Notes: generated by a model from the letters alone, not told the origin. A DNA stretch of 64,000 nt from Basidiobolus meristosporus CBS 931.73 (GCA_002104905.1 MCFE01000129.1:96098-160097); one strand, 5' to 3'. Positions 1-13,072 are shown, numbered from the stretch's first letter. Numbers and translations are program-made.

Positions 1-707
1 CACTAAATAAGATCACAATCAAGAACCTCTTCTGTGGTAATGGAAAGTATTCCATTACTACAATATCTCTAAACCAATATTGCACTCATTTCTTTATTTT
101 GCTTTTTGCTATTGTAACACACAAGTGAAAGATCAAGAATTTCCAACTTTGATGAACAAATGCTCCAGGCCCTGACAAGCAATCCACCCAAGAATATTAT
201 GTCATACAGAACACATAGTAGCCAACACATGTTTCAGATCACAGCTCATTTGAAGCAGTACTTAAGGAGTTATGACCAAAAGAGTCCAACTATTATATAC
301 TATGCCTTATTGCTAGGATTACTATGGTGACTTTGATTGCGTGTAACTTTTGAACCAGCCAATCAAATCGCGTGAAATCTTTACAGGTACTGCGCCTATG
401 ACCGATCTGCACCACTGCAAAATTTTAGCTTTGTATCATGTGTATTGCTTGTGCAATTGCCCAAAAACTTTGATCCTTCAAAATTTTCATACATATGACT
501 TCCCCAGCTGAAAAATAAAGAGAGAGCCTCTCTTTCCAGAATCTCCACACTACAATTACAAGTTTAAAGGTTATAAGGCTTCCCCTGCATCACTTTCACT
601 GTTGAGTATTCTGACTTTGATTGGTACTACATCAGTAAAGAGACTGCAAAGCTTACAAGAATCCAATCTAAGTTCTACAAGAAACTACCACTTTTCTGTT
701 GGAAAAG
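1..707. other. AT-rich, CpG-poor transposon-compartment DNA, no gene
   Basis: I see no credible coding frame or RNA gene here. Base composition matches the transposon DNA that follows, so this is probably the decayed 5' region of the gypsy element whose polymerase begins near 1225. I could not find an LTR matching the 3' side. Confidence 0.5.
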
Positions 708-960
708 TCCCCTCTGAGAAACCCCTTTACTCTGAAGACACCCCTTTAGACACCCCTTTAGTCTAAAGACCCCTTTAGAGACCCCTTTAAGAAACCCCTT
801 TACTCTAAAGAAGCCCCTTTAGGCACCCCTTTAGTGTAAAGTCCACTTTAGAGACCACTACAAGAAGCCCCTTTACTCTAAAGACACCCCTTTAGACACC
901 CTTTTAGGTCTAAAGACCCCTTTAGAGACTTCTTCAACACACCCCTTTAGGTTAAAGGGG
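708..960. repeat. CCCCTTTA minisatellite
   Basis: About twelve exact CCCCTTTA words plus several one-base variants are spaced by short linkers such as GACA, GAGA and GTCTAAAGA. The linkers recur in a higher-order pattern (blocks beginning near 720, 790 and 868). Several units are followed by TAAAG, so short inverted pairs (CCCCTTTA with TAAAGGGG) occur, most clearly at the right end. The array stops abruptly at 960. It lies upstream of the decayed gypsy polymerase and may belong to that element's leader. Confidence 0.85.
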
Positions 961-1224
961 AGCTCAGAATTTCCATATTAGGAAATATTTTCTCAGAAAG
1001 GAAATTGACTTCCAAATAAGGAAAAGTTACTATAAAAGTAAATAAGCCCATTAGTCAACAGAAGGTCAGAACACTGCTGTAGAAGTGATAACCACTGCCT
1101 ACAGTATATTTTGAGCCTAAGATTGAGGAAATTAGTGAAAGTTATATCTTCTATTGGTATATCAAACTCTCAATAAACTATTTCAGTATTAGCATACTGG
1201 AAGTTGTTGTATATTGTTGATTAG

Positions 1225-3890
1225 CCTCTACATTGTAGAACCAGCCCCAAACTAATCATAGTACATCACAACACTTCCCTTTGCCCTTAATGAACACCCT
1301 GCTGGATCAACTCTCTTCTGCCACAGTATTTATCAAAATTGCTCTCAGAGGAGCATATAACCTTGTCAAGATCAAGCCTGGCAATGAATGGAAAATTGCC
1401 TTCCAAACAAGATATGGTCACTTTGAGTACAAAGTTATACCATTTGGTCTCACCAATGTCCCTGCTGTCTTTCAACACCTGATGAGTGCAATATTCCAAG
1501 AAGACCTTGACCAATTTGTGGTTATCTACCTTGATGATATCCTGATCTACTCCAAGATTTAAAAGAACATAATTCCCCTGTTAGGAAAGTCTTGACCAAG
1601 CTGGACACTGCTGGCCTCTATGCCAAACTGGATAAGTGCAAGTTTGAGTAGAAAGAAGTTGAGTTCCTACGTTATCATATATGCTCATATGGAACAAGCA
1701 TGGACCCCAATAAAATAGAAGCATCCTGTCCTGGAAAACTCCCTGTTCTGTAAAAGAACTGCAATCCTTCCTTGGATTTGCTAACTCCTACCATGGATTC
1801 ATTGCAACTACTCCAAGATGGCCACTTCCTGGACAAAACTCACCTGGAAAAGTCTACCCTTTCCCTAGAATGAGGAATAGTGTGAGTCCATTTATTCTAT
1901 TGAGAAATCCTTTTTGTCTGCCCCTCTGCTTGCCCAAGCTGATCTTGAGAAACCTTTCATCATAGAAACTGATACCTCTGTCTTTGCCCTTGGTGCCATT
2001 CTTTCCCAGCATGATAACAAGAATGTGCTACACCCTATTGCATTCTACTCTTAGAACTTTACTCCAGCTGAAGTAACCTACGATATCTATGACAAGTAAC
2101 TACTTGCAATCATTGTTGCCTTTGACCAATGAAGACACTACTTTGATGGTGCAGCCAAAAAGATAAAGATCTTCTGTGCTCACAAGAACCTTTAGTACTT
2201 TACCACCTCAAAAGTACCAAACCAGAGACAAGCCAGATGGTCCTTCTTCCAGTCTAGCTTTGACTTTGTCATCACCTATAGACCAGGTGTAAAACAAGGA
2301 AAACCTGATGCCCTGTCCAGAAGGTGGAGTATTCCCTTGAAGAAGAACATGATGCCTTTTGGTAAATGAAAATCCCTGTACTCAACAAAAGACACTTTGA
2401 ACTTCTTGCTACCCAGTCCTCCAATATTACAGCTCCTTTACTCCCTGAGAAAGTCAAGAGCAGCTAAGCCACCAACTCCACAGTGGAAACAATCAAGAGA
2501 TATCTTAAGTCTCCCACTGATCCACCACCCAAGTTCCCAAACCTCCAGTCTCTACATCTAGTCAATGACATCATCTATCACAAGCACCAACTGTTTGTCC
2601 CAGACCTGGATACCAAGTTTGATATAATCCATTCTTGCCATGATTCAGTGGCTGCAGGACATTTTGGTACTGCCAAAACCATGAATGCAATCAAGAGTGA
2701 CCTCTGGTGGCCCAAGATGATATCCCTTTTCAAGGAGTACCTCAATGCTGTGATACATATAATTATGCAAAATCTGCCAGACATCAGCCATGTGGACTTC
2801 TTCCACCCTTGCCAATCCCTGACCAGCAATGGAAGTCAATTTTGATGGACTTCATTACAAACCTCCCAGAATCCAACCCATTTGATCTATTCCTAGTAGT
2901 GGCAGATAGACTCACAAAGATGACTCACTTCATTCCCTACTCTAAGAGTATAGATATCAAGGAGACTGTCCACTTAGTAATCAAGAACATTTCCCAGCTC
3001 CATGGTATCCCTAGTGACATTGTATCTGATAGAGAACCCCAGTTCATATCAAAATTCTGGAAACACTTCATGCAATATCTTGTTGTGGAAGTCAAGCTCT
3101 CAACTGCTCTTCATCCTCAGTCAGATGGCCAGACTGAAAGAATTAACCAGATTCTTGATCAATACCTCAGGCACTATATCAGCTATCAACAAGAAAAATG
3201 GACCCAGCTGCTATCACTTGCAGATTTTGCCCACTATAACTCATGTCATAGTGCAACTGGTCTCACTCCATTCTAGGCAAGTTACGGTTTTCATCTGCAA
3301 TTTGATATTCAGATTCCAACAAACCCTATGAGCCCCCCAGCAGCTGAACATGCATCAACAATTTAGATATCCAAGAAACACTCTTAAAATAAGTATCCTT
3401 AGCCTATGGGGAGTGAAAGAAGTTTGCAAACAACAAGCAACAGCTTAGCCCCAAGCTTAATGAAGGAGATTTAGTATGGCTCTTGAGAAGAAACATTGCT
3501 ACCAGCCACCCTTGTGACAAATTAGACCATAAGAAACTAGGTCCATTCAGGATTGACAAGAAACTGAGCCCAAATGTATACCAACTACAGTTACCACCAA
3601 GTATGAAGATCCATGACAGGTTCCATGTATCTCTCCTAGAGCCATTCCATGAAAGTACCCTACCCAGCTGGAACCCAGTAAATCCCCCAGATATTCAAGT
3701 AGACAAATACCAAGAGTTTGAGACTCAGCAAGTACTAGATTCAAAGTACATCAGATCTCAACTTCACTACCTAGTAGACTGGGCTGGTTATGGCCCAAAT
3801 GATCAAACTTGGTAATCAGCAACAAACCTAAGAAACTGCCAAGATCTAGTTGCACTTTTTCACCACACCAACCCCAACAGGCAGAGCCAA
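1225..3890 (+). pseudogene. Ty3/gypsy chromovirus pol relic (RT, RNase H, integrase, chromodomain)
   Basis: This is the ruined polymerase of a Ty3/gypsy retrotransposon. The clearest part is the reverse transcriptase at 1281-1562, with the catalytic YLDD box near its end. Scattered frames follow for RNase H (about 1880-2250), the integrase zinc region (2483-2760) and the integrase core (2842-3276: VVADRLTK, a SDREPQF block and the HPQSDGQTER block). A C-terminal chromodomain lies at about 3690-3880 (LVDWAGYG). The chromodomain places it among chromoviruses, which aim insertions at heterochromatin. Stops and frame changes interrupt nearly every domain, and gag and protease are not visible. It cannot be active. 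Confidence 0.9.
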
Positions 3891-4651
3891 AAGCTTGCGG
3901 AAAGCCCCTCAGAAGATGAGAACAGTGTCAGGATCACAAGACATCCATGACCTTTCATGATCTAGTCAGATCACATTGGTGAAGAAATCCCAGTTTCTTC
4001 TAGTGAGTTTTACTACATTCTAGCAACTTCTTGAAAGCTTGAAGCCAACTTTGCACAATGAAGTATTCTGTGGAAGCTTCTGCTAGGAACTTATGTAGCT
4101 CTTTACAATAAATGATAATTGCATGTCACATGACCTAGTCTCATGATCAGCTTGCTCTTGGCATATCCTCATGTAATTTCTAGTCTGTTCTTTAGTATAT
4201 CTATCTTGGCACACTTACTGTGCCTCACCCCAGAATCTCATCAGTATTAGCCAATATCTCTTGGTATCCATATTGCCAAAAAATACATTTAGTTCTATCC
4301 CCCCTTATGTATTCCTCAGTCTGATAATCACAGGTCTTGCATTAACAGCCTTGCCCTGGAATCCACCTTGCCATGTTGGTCCACACCTAAGTCCCTTCCT
4401 GGTCCTGCCTTGCCTAGCACTACTCTCCTGCCTTGTGTCTATTCATAACACAATGAGCCCTTTGGGAAACTGGAAAATTTTGAAGGAATTGGCAGGAAAT
4501 TACAGTATATCTACTGCTCAAAGTACTACTTGCAGCTCCTATCAGTATTCATACTCATATGTGACAATACAGCTGCAAGGACTGGATGAGCTGGATATGT
4601 GTTTATTCAAGTGGTGTTGTGAAGCAATTTCTACCCCAAGTAGATTGAAAG
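3891..4651. other. 3' flank of the gypsy relic, possible decayed LTR
   Basis: No credible gene. A TGTCAGGATCACAAG block at about 3926 follows the polymerase and a purine-rich stretch, so it could be the start of the 3' LTR. No partner LTR was found and the far end is undefined. A 140-codon open frame at 4261-4683 has no recognisable domain and runs into the copia LTR, so I treat it as chance. Confidence 0.35.
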
Positions 4652-5000
4652 TGTTGCAATATTCTGAGGAGTATTGGAAGTGATGTGGAGAACTAGAAGA
4701 TTTACATGTTATTCACTTGTAGATTTATTGATCAAAAGTATGGTATTTATACTTTTGATAAAGTAGAGGAAACAAACGTGTAGAGTTTGTTAAGGAAGGT
4801 CCCAAGAATATGTGTGCAAAGTTTGGGGTCTTTTGGACAACTTTGAGAAAAATAATAATCTGGGTACCTGATAACTTGGTGAAAATATTCTAAGTAAATC
4901 CCGACAAGAAATCTAGTCAGGACAGAATGCTAATCACAGAATAAGATCTATGTGACTAAGTTAGCATGAATATTTAGGTGACAATTCAATAATTACAACA
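4652..5000 (-). repeat. 3' LTR of the copia-type element
   Basis: This is the left copy of the LTR pair and the 3' LTR in element orientation. The target duplication GAAAG precedes it at 4647-4651, and the polypurine-like tract lies just inside at 5001-5012. Confidence 0.93.
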
Positions 5001-5334
5001 CTCCCACTCAACAAAATATTCATGAGTAATAAATACATATTGTGAGTGTGCAATCTGTAATAAGCGTATAAGATTTAACTGTTTTGCATACTGGACTAAT
5101 ATATTATCCAAAGGTGTATGCATTTGTGTTCAACTTAATAGAACAAGTAACTTGGAATTCAGTATGCATATCTACTTAGTAATATGCCTAAAAATCTGAA
5201 TGATCTGATCATAATACTAATCATCAACTTTGATCAGTTGTACGGGCTTGAATAATAAGCTGAGTCTGATTGACAGATTGTAATAATGGTATATAGCCTC
5301 TGGGCTATTCAATGCTTCTTATTTGAGCAAAATT

Positions 5335-5565
5335 GACCCACTTTTGGTCAAGTTAAGGTTTTGTCATTTACGGCAGATCTGGAGTTTCCTTATTTCCGGC
5401 CAACAGTCTAATCCATTTAGACAACTTCACTGTGTGTCCATATTAGGCTCAGGGACAGTTACTTCCATCATATAGATGCTATATGAGGTAAAAAATAGTG
5501 ACCTACTTTGGGTCAAGTTAAGGTTTTGTCATTTACGCCTGATCCGGATTATCCTTGTTTCCTGG
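5335..5565. repeat. Two diverged copies of a ~65-bp direct repeat, 165 bp apart
   Basis: Copies at 5335-5400 and 5500-5565 share TCAAGTTAAGGTTTTGTCAT and similar flanks, with about a fifth of positions changed. They lie in the internal region of the copia-type element. Origin unknown. Confidence 0.75.
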
Positions 5566-7601
5566 CACTGTGGCACATATAACATGGCCAAAAAAAGAAG
5601 GTTTTTGCTCAACTCTGAGCTGGGATGGCCTGCTCCCACTTGAACCACGTCTGTTTAGTGATTCAGATCCACAAATATGATCTAGAATGGTCATCTTTGT
5701 CTTCTTTAAATAGCAATAACTTTCTTTGGACTGATTACTTCATATGCGGTAGATTCAAAGTCCATTTGCTTCTTGATTTACCCAGTTTGGTATTGGACAA
5801 CACCATGGGTTGTTTAATAGCTATTCTTAGAGTGCTTCTACTGATTTGGATTGATACAGCTGCTTTTGTCTTATCAGAATATACTTGTAGAATAGAGATT
5901 GGCGCTTTTCCAGAAGTGAGATTCTCCTTAACAAGGGCTTTGATTATCCTTATTCTCCTGATAGTTATTTTCAACCTTGAGCTTGGTTTCCAAGGCTAAC
6001 TGATCTTCTCAGTGTCTTCAGAATCCATAAAAAAACATCTGGTTTATCCTTGCACCTTTTTCTTTCAGCTCCATAGACAGCAGACATCAAGACTTCTGCA
6101 CTAAATAATCTGTTCTAATATATACTACAATATCTAACAGATCCTGTTGAAGTTTCAAGGCTCTTCTGGGGTTTCTAGCTTGAGAACTTTGTACAAGAGG
6201 CTCCATAGAACATATCTGCATTGCCAGATAGTCCAAATATGGCCTACATAGGTTTTGGCACCATTTGGGAAGTACCCTAGTTTGCAGTAGTAGTATTTTC
6301 CATTTTTTCTTCTTTTCTTTTTCTGCTGATGACCCAGGGATAATTCCTTTTGTGGGGTGGTTCTGGACTTCCTTGCAGGTGGGACCATGGTGTTTTTGAG
6401 CACAAGAGTCTCCATGACATCATTGTTCCAGAATATCTGACTATTTGAGAGTGAAATAATCAAAATCGGCATCCACTTAGATCATTCATAACTTTTGATA
6501 GAGTTGACCAAATTTGATCAAATAAACTGCATTTGATAGCTAGCTTCATCAATACTTTGGTATCAGACTCCAATATATCAGTATTTTGAGTTGCAGAACT
6601 TGGCAGTGACTTGATCAATCAAAATTCTTTTGATCTTATCCAGAGAAGTTAAATATCACCAAGTGTTTTCTCCCACTATAATAAGTGATATATATATAAC
6701 AAGTATAAAGTACTATGTTATCTTCTGAGTGGCTCTTAGCTGTGTACTGACCAACTGTTGCTTGGTTGTATACTCCAATCAGGCTTGCAATTATATGCTT
6801 CACTCCTTTGGCTGGCGGTAGAATCTTCATGAGTTGATTTTGCTAAATTTGTATAATACTTTCTCCCACTGTTTTGAGACTTAAACAGAGTGATAGCACG
6901 TCTAACAGCTCCATATTTAGCTCCTGGTACACTGGTTTCAGTATCAAAACACTTGATACAATTATAGCATTCTTCTAATGGATTGTGTAGTACATATCCG
7001 TACTCCAGGTGGATATATATGTATTATATATCATTGGGATCCTTACAATTCAGGAAGCTTGTTTCTGAGATCTTTTTTCATCAGTAGATAGTCCAGAATG
7101 GCGGCTAACAGCTCCAGTATTTGCATTCTCAGCTGTATTTTGAGTGGCAACAGATTTTTGGTAAAATCCTCCTCCGGCAATCATTAATAATGATCTATAT
7201 TTTTTTTTTTGCAATTCAGGATAATATCCTATCCAAGAGCTCGTCTAACAGTCAATTGGGGTCATATGAATACATATTGCAGTTTATTTCATTGTAGATC
7301 TGGACCCTCAATTGCTGGAATTACGCAATTTTCTTCAGTAGTGGTAGAGCACCAACATACTATATTTCTTGACACAATTACATGCCAGTTTGATTGACTC
7401 TTCTTCATACTAACTTGGATAGTTACTGAAGGCATCTTTTGAAGGCAAGGCCTTCTTCTCCACAGCAATATCCTCATAAACATAGCCTTTAGCAGCGGTA
7501 GTCTTCTTTAACCTTAGCGGAGCAATAGTGCAGAAAGTCTTTCTCCAGACTAGCAGAAAAGGATCCAAAGCATAGTAGACACAAAGAGGACAGCAAGCTC
7601 G

Positions 7602-7613
7602 GGGCTCATAACC
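7602..7613 (-). other. Primer-binding site for a half initiator tRNA-Met
   Basis: Just inside the 5' LTR the element reads GGTTATGAGCCC. This is complementary to the anticodon arm of eukaryotic initiator tRNA-Met (GGGCTCATAACC, anticodon CAU). Priming from an internal tRNA cut, rather than from the tRNA 3' end, is known for Drosophila copia and yeast Ty5. Confidence 0.8.
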
Positions 7614-7962
7614 TGTTGCAATATTCTGAGGAGTATTGGAAGTGATGTGGAGAACTAGAAGATTTACATGTTATTCACTTGTAGATTTATTGATCAAAAG
7701 TATGGTATTTATACTTTTGATAAAGTAGAGGAAACAAACGTGTAGAGTTTGTTAAGGAAGGTTCCAAGAATATGTGTGCAAAGTTTGGGGTCTTTTGGAC
7801 AACTTTGAGAAAAATAATAATCTGGGTACCTGATAACTTGGTGAAAATATTCTAAGTAAATCCCAACAAGAAATCTAGTCAGGACAGAATGCTAATCACA
7901 GAATAAGATCTATGTGACTAAGTTAGCATGAATATTTAGGTGACAATTCAATAATTACAACA
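7614..7962 (-). repeat. 5' LTR of the copia-type element
   Basis: This is the right copy of the LTR pair and the 5' LTR in element orientation. It is followed by the second copy of the target duplication, GAAAG, at 7963-7967. Confidence 0.93.
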
Positions 7963-7967
7963 GAAAG

Positions 7968-9350
7968 TACATGGAGTCCTATGCTGGCATTGTAGGAACC
8001 TTTATTCAGAAGTGGCTCACCCATAACAATTTCATAAATATGTGGCTTTTGTGCAAAGTGTATGTGACAGAATTTGAGCAGCTAAGCTTCAAGCATAAAG
8101 CTGAGTGTGTAGATCTCTGTCACAATTATATCAATCATTGACTCTCTCTTGCTTGCTATGTGGAGAATATTTGAACTTGCTTCATTTTTTGGGAGTTTCT
8201 CTGTGGGCTCTATCTTTGGGTACTGCTGTAGTGCTTCAAAGACTAGACAGTGTTCCTCTGATGCTACATTGGAAAATGACTCAATTCTGGTGTGTGACAT
8301 TAAGCTATTTGAGTTCCTTTTCAAAGTGAAGATACTGCATTCTCTACCTGCAATATTGTTTGCACTTCATAAATATCTGCTTATCCTGCCTCTGGATTGT
8401 TTTCTGATTTCTCTGGGCTATTGCATCTATTTTATTAGCCATTGCACCTAATTGCCTCATTAATACTTTGGTATGGGCTGACAACATACTTTCAAATACT
8501 GGTATTGGTGAAGTTATCATGGCCATTTGCTGTTCTTCAACTGGAGGCACTGCACTTGAAGCATTCTTATTTGCCAGAGCATTATGCTGGCCCAACATAT
8601 GGAATGATATAGTTCAGAAAGGATCAATAGGATATTACTAGTACCTGGGTAGTATAAGTTTGGAAGTCAAGAATATAAGAGTGGGCATATTTGTCTGCAG
8701 ATGGTATTATGAACCCAATCTAGCATATGATGAATTCTCAGTGAATAAGTACAATATCAACAAATCTTAATGGCCACTGATCCTCATCAACCTGAATCTG
8801 TGGGCAACAGTACAGATGTAGAGCAATAATAGTATCCCTGATATCAGGGCCTAAAATACTGCCCAATCTAAATAGCTGCCTGTATCCATTGCTAGATGAA
8901 TCTTGGATGCTCTCCAGTTGTGTACCAATAAATAGTCAGCATTTCAAAGCATATATTATTTTTATATGCAATGGAGATAGACCTGCCATTGGCAAGATAG
9001 CTAGCATTTCTGGGCACAATAGAGAGTATTGATTTCAAATATGGGGGATACACTGGGGTTACTCCATAATTTGCATACACCATCATTATTCAAACACCAA
9101 CACTAAGGGCATGATGATTCTAAAAATAATGTACAGAAGTCAGCACACACTTGTAGCACTGTTGGCAAGCTATTGGTTATCGGCCAGAGTATGGAATCAA
9201 TCAGAAGCCAGGGATACTCAAGATATGGGAATTTGTTGGAGCAGAAACTATCCACTGGGAGTAATAAATTTGCTCTTTAGCAATATCCCAGCACCAATGA
9301 CCAAGTTTAGTGCAAATAGAGATGAGCCATCAGCTCGTACCAACTACGTG
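7968..9350 (-). other. Decayed coding relics, probably an old transposon
   Basis: Short protein-like stretches lie mainly on the minus strand. One (8344-8598) is rich in Gln, Ala and Met and resembles a coiled coil; another covers 8082-8324. None has a recognised domain or a sensible start. The copia-type element inserted beside this segment. CpG content is low up to about 9350 and rises sharply beyond, so I place the edge of the transposon compartment there. Confidence 0.4.
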
Positions 9351-9449
9351 CAATAGCTCACGTGGGGAATTGAAAGTGAATAGCGAGGACGTGTACTATT
9401 GTCGGGCATTTTAGACCCAATCGTAAGTCAGGATTTTCTACAAACTTGG

Positions 9450-9966
9450 TTACGAATATTGGTTAGACTCGGTTGTGATTATTTTCTTTGGAAAGGCCTC
9501 CGCACTGTCATGGACTGGAATCAGGATGTGGTAGCAGTGAACCGAGAATAAAATTTCTCCATCATAACGGTCCCCACTTCCAGCGACAGTTGGATCATTT
9601 GTCTGTTGGATTGGCCGAATGCTAGAATGAATCCTCACGTTGAAATGTGACCCCGTTTCGTTCCCCACTACATAGTTATCCACCGCTCCAGGCTAGAAGA
9701 ATACGATGGATTCGTCAGTTGGGATGTGAAGCTTTCCCTCCGACTCCGCAACCTGCATACCACTTGGTTTATAAACCATAGAAATCGGGTCTGGATTGAC
9801 AGTTCTGAGAGTGTTCCTTACGGAATATCCGTGAGAAAGTCAAAGAACTTTTAGAGAGCCCTTTGCTTCTACCCCCATGAGTTGCTCTCCTTTATTCATG
9901 TGTATGTTTTTCATGAAAGGTTTGTCACCAAAGGTGGTTGATAACGTGAAGCGCACGATGATCCCT
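9450..9966 (-). pseudogene. Broken gene fragment of unknown family
   Basis: One minus-strand frame runs about 170 codons with only two internal stops, near 9838 (TGA) and 9698 (TAG). The stretches between them look like soluble protein, mixed in composition and not low-complexity. The frame is closed upstream by a TGA near 9967 and no start or promoter is evident. CpG content is normal, so this is more likely a dead host gene than a transposon. I do not recognise the family. Undetected introns at the stop positions are an alternative, but I see no clean GT-AG pairs there. Confidence 0.4.
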
Positions 9967-12900
9967 CAAGATTGACCCCGAAATCCCAACCAATTGATCA
10001 AGCATCAATCCCGGGCCCATGAATGCCTAGGCACGCCACCAGTTATTTGCCACAGCGGGAGTCTTGAGGAGATTCGGCGTATCGAGCGGAAATCGGGCTT
10101 TCAAAGGTTAACTGATGAAGTAAAAATCCCGGGTTTATACTTCGGGAAGCGCTTCGTTCGACAAACCACGTGAGCCTGTCTCAGAATGTTACGGAAAGGC
10201 GGGTGCGAAGCTTGAGGACTTGGCAAACGACCGAGATTCTCAGTATATCTACGGCACCGAAGGATCAGCGAATCCACTTGTTCGAAGCAGCCTCCGGCAA
10301 ATGAAGTGCTAATCCACGATAGACGAACAATCTGGTGCAACACTAGTTGTCCACAACCCAAATTATCCTCCATACACACAGTTCAGTGGAGGCATAGAGC
10401 CAATAGATTCCCGGGAATGTGCTAAGTCAAAGCCAATCTCTAGCTGGTCCACCAAGTCGAAACCCAGAAATAAGAATCAATAGCAGCGATTCCGTTTATT
10501 CGTAACAGTTCACACCCCCTAAGTCTTGACTGATTACTCTGATGGCTATGCTAGTTTGATTGTATTCATACATCGAATCACGTCCGGGCAACTGATCCTG
10601 AATATGTGTATATTGGTCATATTTGGAGCTCCTATCACATATCGGGAAACAATACGATTTTCAGGTTAGTAGCACTTATGAAACAGTCCATCGCGCCAGT
10701 GATTGAGCCAACCTGTCATGTTCAAAGCGGCATATTTCCTAGCATCGATCTTCACGGTAGGAAGCAGCTACTGATAGCACCAGTATCAGCTTTCGTCGCA
10801 ACCAATCCTTACCCTCCTATCCTGCTCCCTAGCATTCGCTCGCTCGGCTAAGGGGCGAAAACACCCCTCTGCTTTCGGCATGGTTTTGTAAAGAGATATC
10901 AAGCGAAAGAAATGGACTGCGCAGCAGCAGAGCATGCAACCCCACCTGCAAAGTTTGGGGAGTTTTGGGATATTTACAGCACAGCTCGAAGTGAGATACT
11001 GAATCCCTGGTCTGATCAAACATTCCTACCCAAGTCTACTGCGGATGATCGTCAGGTGCTTGGTGGTATGCTGGGTAGTGGCTGAGGTAATTTAGGACAT
11101 TCCCAAAATGGTAGCAGTGTTCATGTCGTAGTGATTATGTCAGAAATCCATCATATGCACCCAAAATCCGCACACTCCAATGGGTTGTGTTTTTGCCGAA
11201 TTTGGAGCAAAACGAATGTCCGCGCTCTACAGGGGAATCCGTCATATGATGCCACTAGAGCTGTGTTGCAAACATCAACAGGGTTGGTTCATCGCCAATG
11301 AAGGCTTTGGAAAGAAATACACAACAATTGGCGTATGTGTGCGTTGACCAGTGTCCACTATTAGTGATCCGAAGGCCTAAGGAAGCCGAGGAAGACTGTT
11401 CCAGAGATTGTGGCCTCGAGGTCCATGTAGAATTTGGTGCCAGCTTGGAATCAATCAGCCATGTCAGCCGAATCATGATCGGTACCACCCTAGCAACCGG
11501 TGGCAGTGCAATATTGAAAAATCAGAGGTCGATTAGGATAATTCTATAATCACCGGTTTAATACGATCAATGTCCCAAACATCCCAGAGTCACCAGTCTT
11601 CCGCAAAACGTGAGGCCAGGTGTTGAAACGAGCCCGGCACCGATGGATGCTACCACTCAATGTTGTTGTTATGATGCATATGCTGGTAAGTAATTTAGCT
11701 GGGGAAATACTGAAAGTCGCCTGCACACTGAAATGCGCGATCTATATTTGGCGAGGTATGCAACTAGAACAGACCCTCCTGAAATGGCACTTTAATTAGA
11801 GTTTAAGATAAGGGCGACAAACTTGTTCAATTTCGAATAGAGTGGATCTTTCGAGCTCAGATAACGCAGCAATTTAACTGGTTTTTGAATCGCGGACTAG
11901 TGCCGAAAGTGTCCATTTCCAAAATGTAGACCAAGCAAAAGCCATTCAGTAGGTAGAGATCCATACGCGCTAGCAAGCTCTACGTTCCAAATGGGCTTGG
12001 TCTTGGGTGGGGCTAAAGAGCCATAATGGGTCTAAACCTTTCTCTTCCCCCTCTAGGGATCAGTCGATCCGCCACTCAGTCATTCCTAAATAGGAATCCA
12101 AAGTGGCATAGATATTGCTCGAACAGTCCACACCATCCCCATTTGGCCCAGACGGCAGTCACTGAAACACCTCAAAAGGAAACAAAAACACGCTGAGGGC
12201 ACTACCTCACTCTGTCCTTTTGGAAAACGACACCTTAAATTAAGCGATAATCCCATTTGGCGAAAGGACATCCCAACAATTCTCCGGTTTAAATATCCGC
12301 ATTGTCGGGCTAAATCATCTAGAACTCGCTGCGGCTAGCCGATATATGACAATATATGAGTCTTCGCCATGCAGCGAATCATCGAGCCGGAAATTATACC
12401 ACAACACTCCTCTACCATTTGGATCAGCTCAGGCTATTCCGTCACCATTGCTACCACTAGCCTGCATTTTTAACATCACGAAGCGACCAAATGGGTGATG
12501 GCCATCTACAGGGTGTGAAATGCACGGTGAGCATATACCCGAGTATTACCACGATAGCATCGAAATCTGTGACTACGGATTACATCTACTCAATTGGCAC
12601 CCTATGGCTTCATGCAATTCCAAGCTAGGGAAATATCAGGAGATGGGCGTCAGATCTGGGGCAGGTTTGTAGGCCCGTTGCTCCCTCGTGAAGAGGTGTG
12701 TGTTGATTCTACCCTTCGTTTCGAATAAAAATGCACTGAAGTCTCCGCCAAACAGTTGACCGGTCACTCTTTTCGTCAAGTAGGAAGCACATTCAGTGCG
12801 TTGTCCTCTCTGTGTATCTTGACTAGACCCAGTTGCCGGTATATGGACGGTGTTGCGGCTGGACTGATTTTCGGCATCAACTCTTCGTGGTACTTACACA

Positions 12901-13072
12901 TAGAGCGAGGATCATTTCGGCATCAAATAGTGTCAAATCTGAGCCATCACCCCCTCCCTCGCCCTCATAGTCCCTATCCTCGAATATAAAAGGAGCGCAT
13001 AGATGATTCCAACATCGGCCTATCTTCCCCACCCATCCTTCAAACTGATGCCTTGCTCCACTGCTCGATTTC
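9967..13072. other. Intergenic, no supported gene
   Basis: The frames here are short (under 95 codons), overlap on both strands and have no recognisable domains. Base composition is that of host DNA. A gene split by several introns with no conserved domain could be missed. Confidence 0.5.
12985..12992 (+). promoter_or_regulatory. TATA-like box upstream of the zinc-finger gene
   Basis: TATAAAAG lies about 80 bp before the ATG at 13073, a normal distance for a fungal core promoter with a short leader. Confidence 0.5.

Larger units (their letters stand above)
4652..7962 (-). mobile_element. Copia-type LTR element with paired LTRs and 5-bp target duplication, coding capacity lost
   Basis: Two 349-bp direct repeats, nearly identical by eye (I saw two differences), flank 2.6 kb of internal DNA. 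Each starts TGTTG and ends CAACA. The element is bordered by GAAAG on both sides (4647-4651 and 7963-7967), a 5-bp target duplication typical of LTR-element integrase. A polypurine-like tract (TGAGTGGGAG on the minus strand) adjoins the left LTR and a primer-binding site adjoins the right LTR, so the element reads on the minus strand. Internal frames are broken. Weak gag-like traces occur at about 7300-7490, and a basic stretch with a partial zinc-knuckle look occurs at about 6200-6330. Its LTRs are related to the one at 44184-44530, whose element still shows copia pol. The near-identity of its LTRs means a recent insertion of an already defective copy, presumably moved by a partner. Confidence 0.9.

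Noticed and set aside
708-960. CCCCTTTA array as variant telomeric repeat
   Set aside because: The unit is not a plausible variant of TTAGGG, spacing is irregular, and no LINE tail adjoins.
1-4260. Paired LTRs for the first gypsy relic
   Set aside because: I compared both sides and found no convincing direct repeat.
4261-4683. 140-codon frame as a gene
   Set aside because: No domain, odd composition, and it runs 32 bp into the copia LTR.
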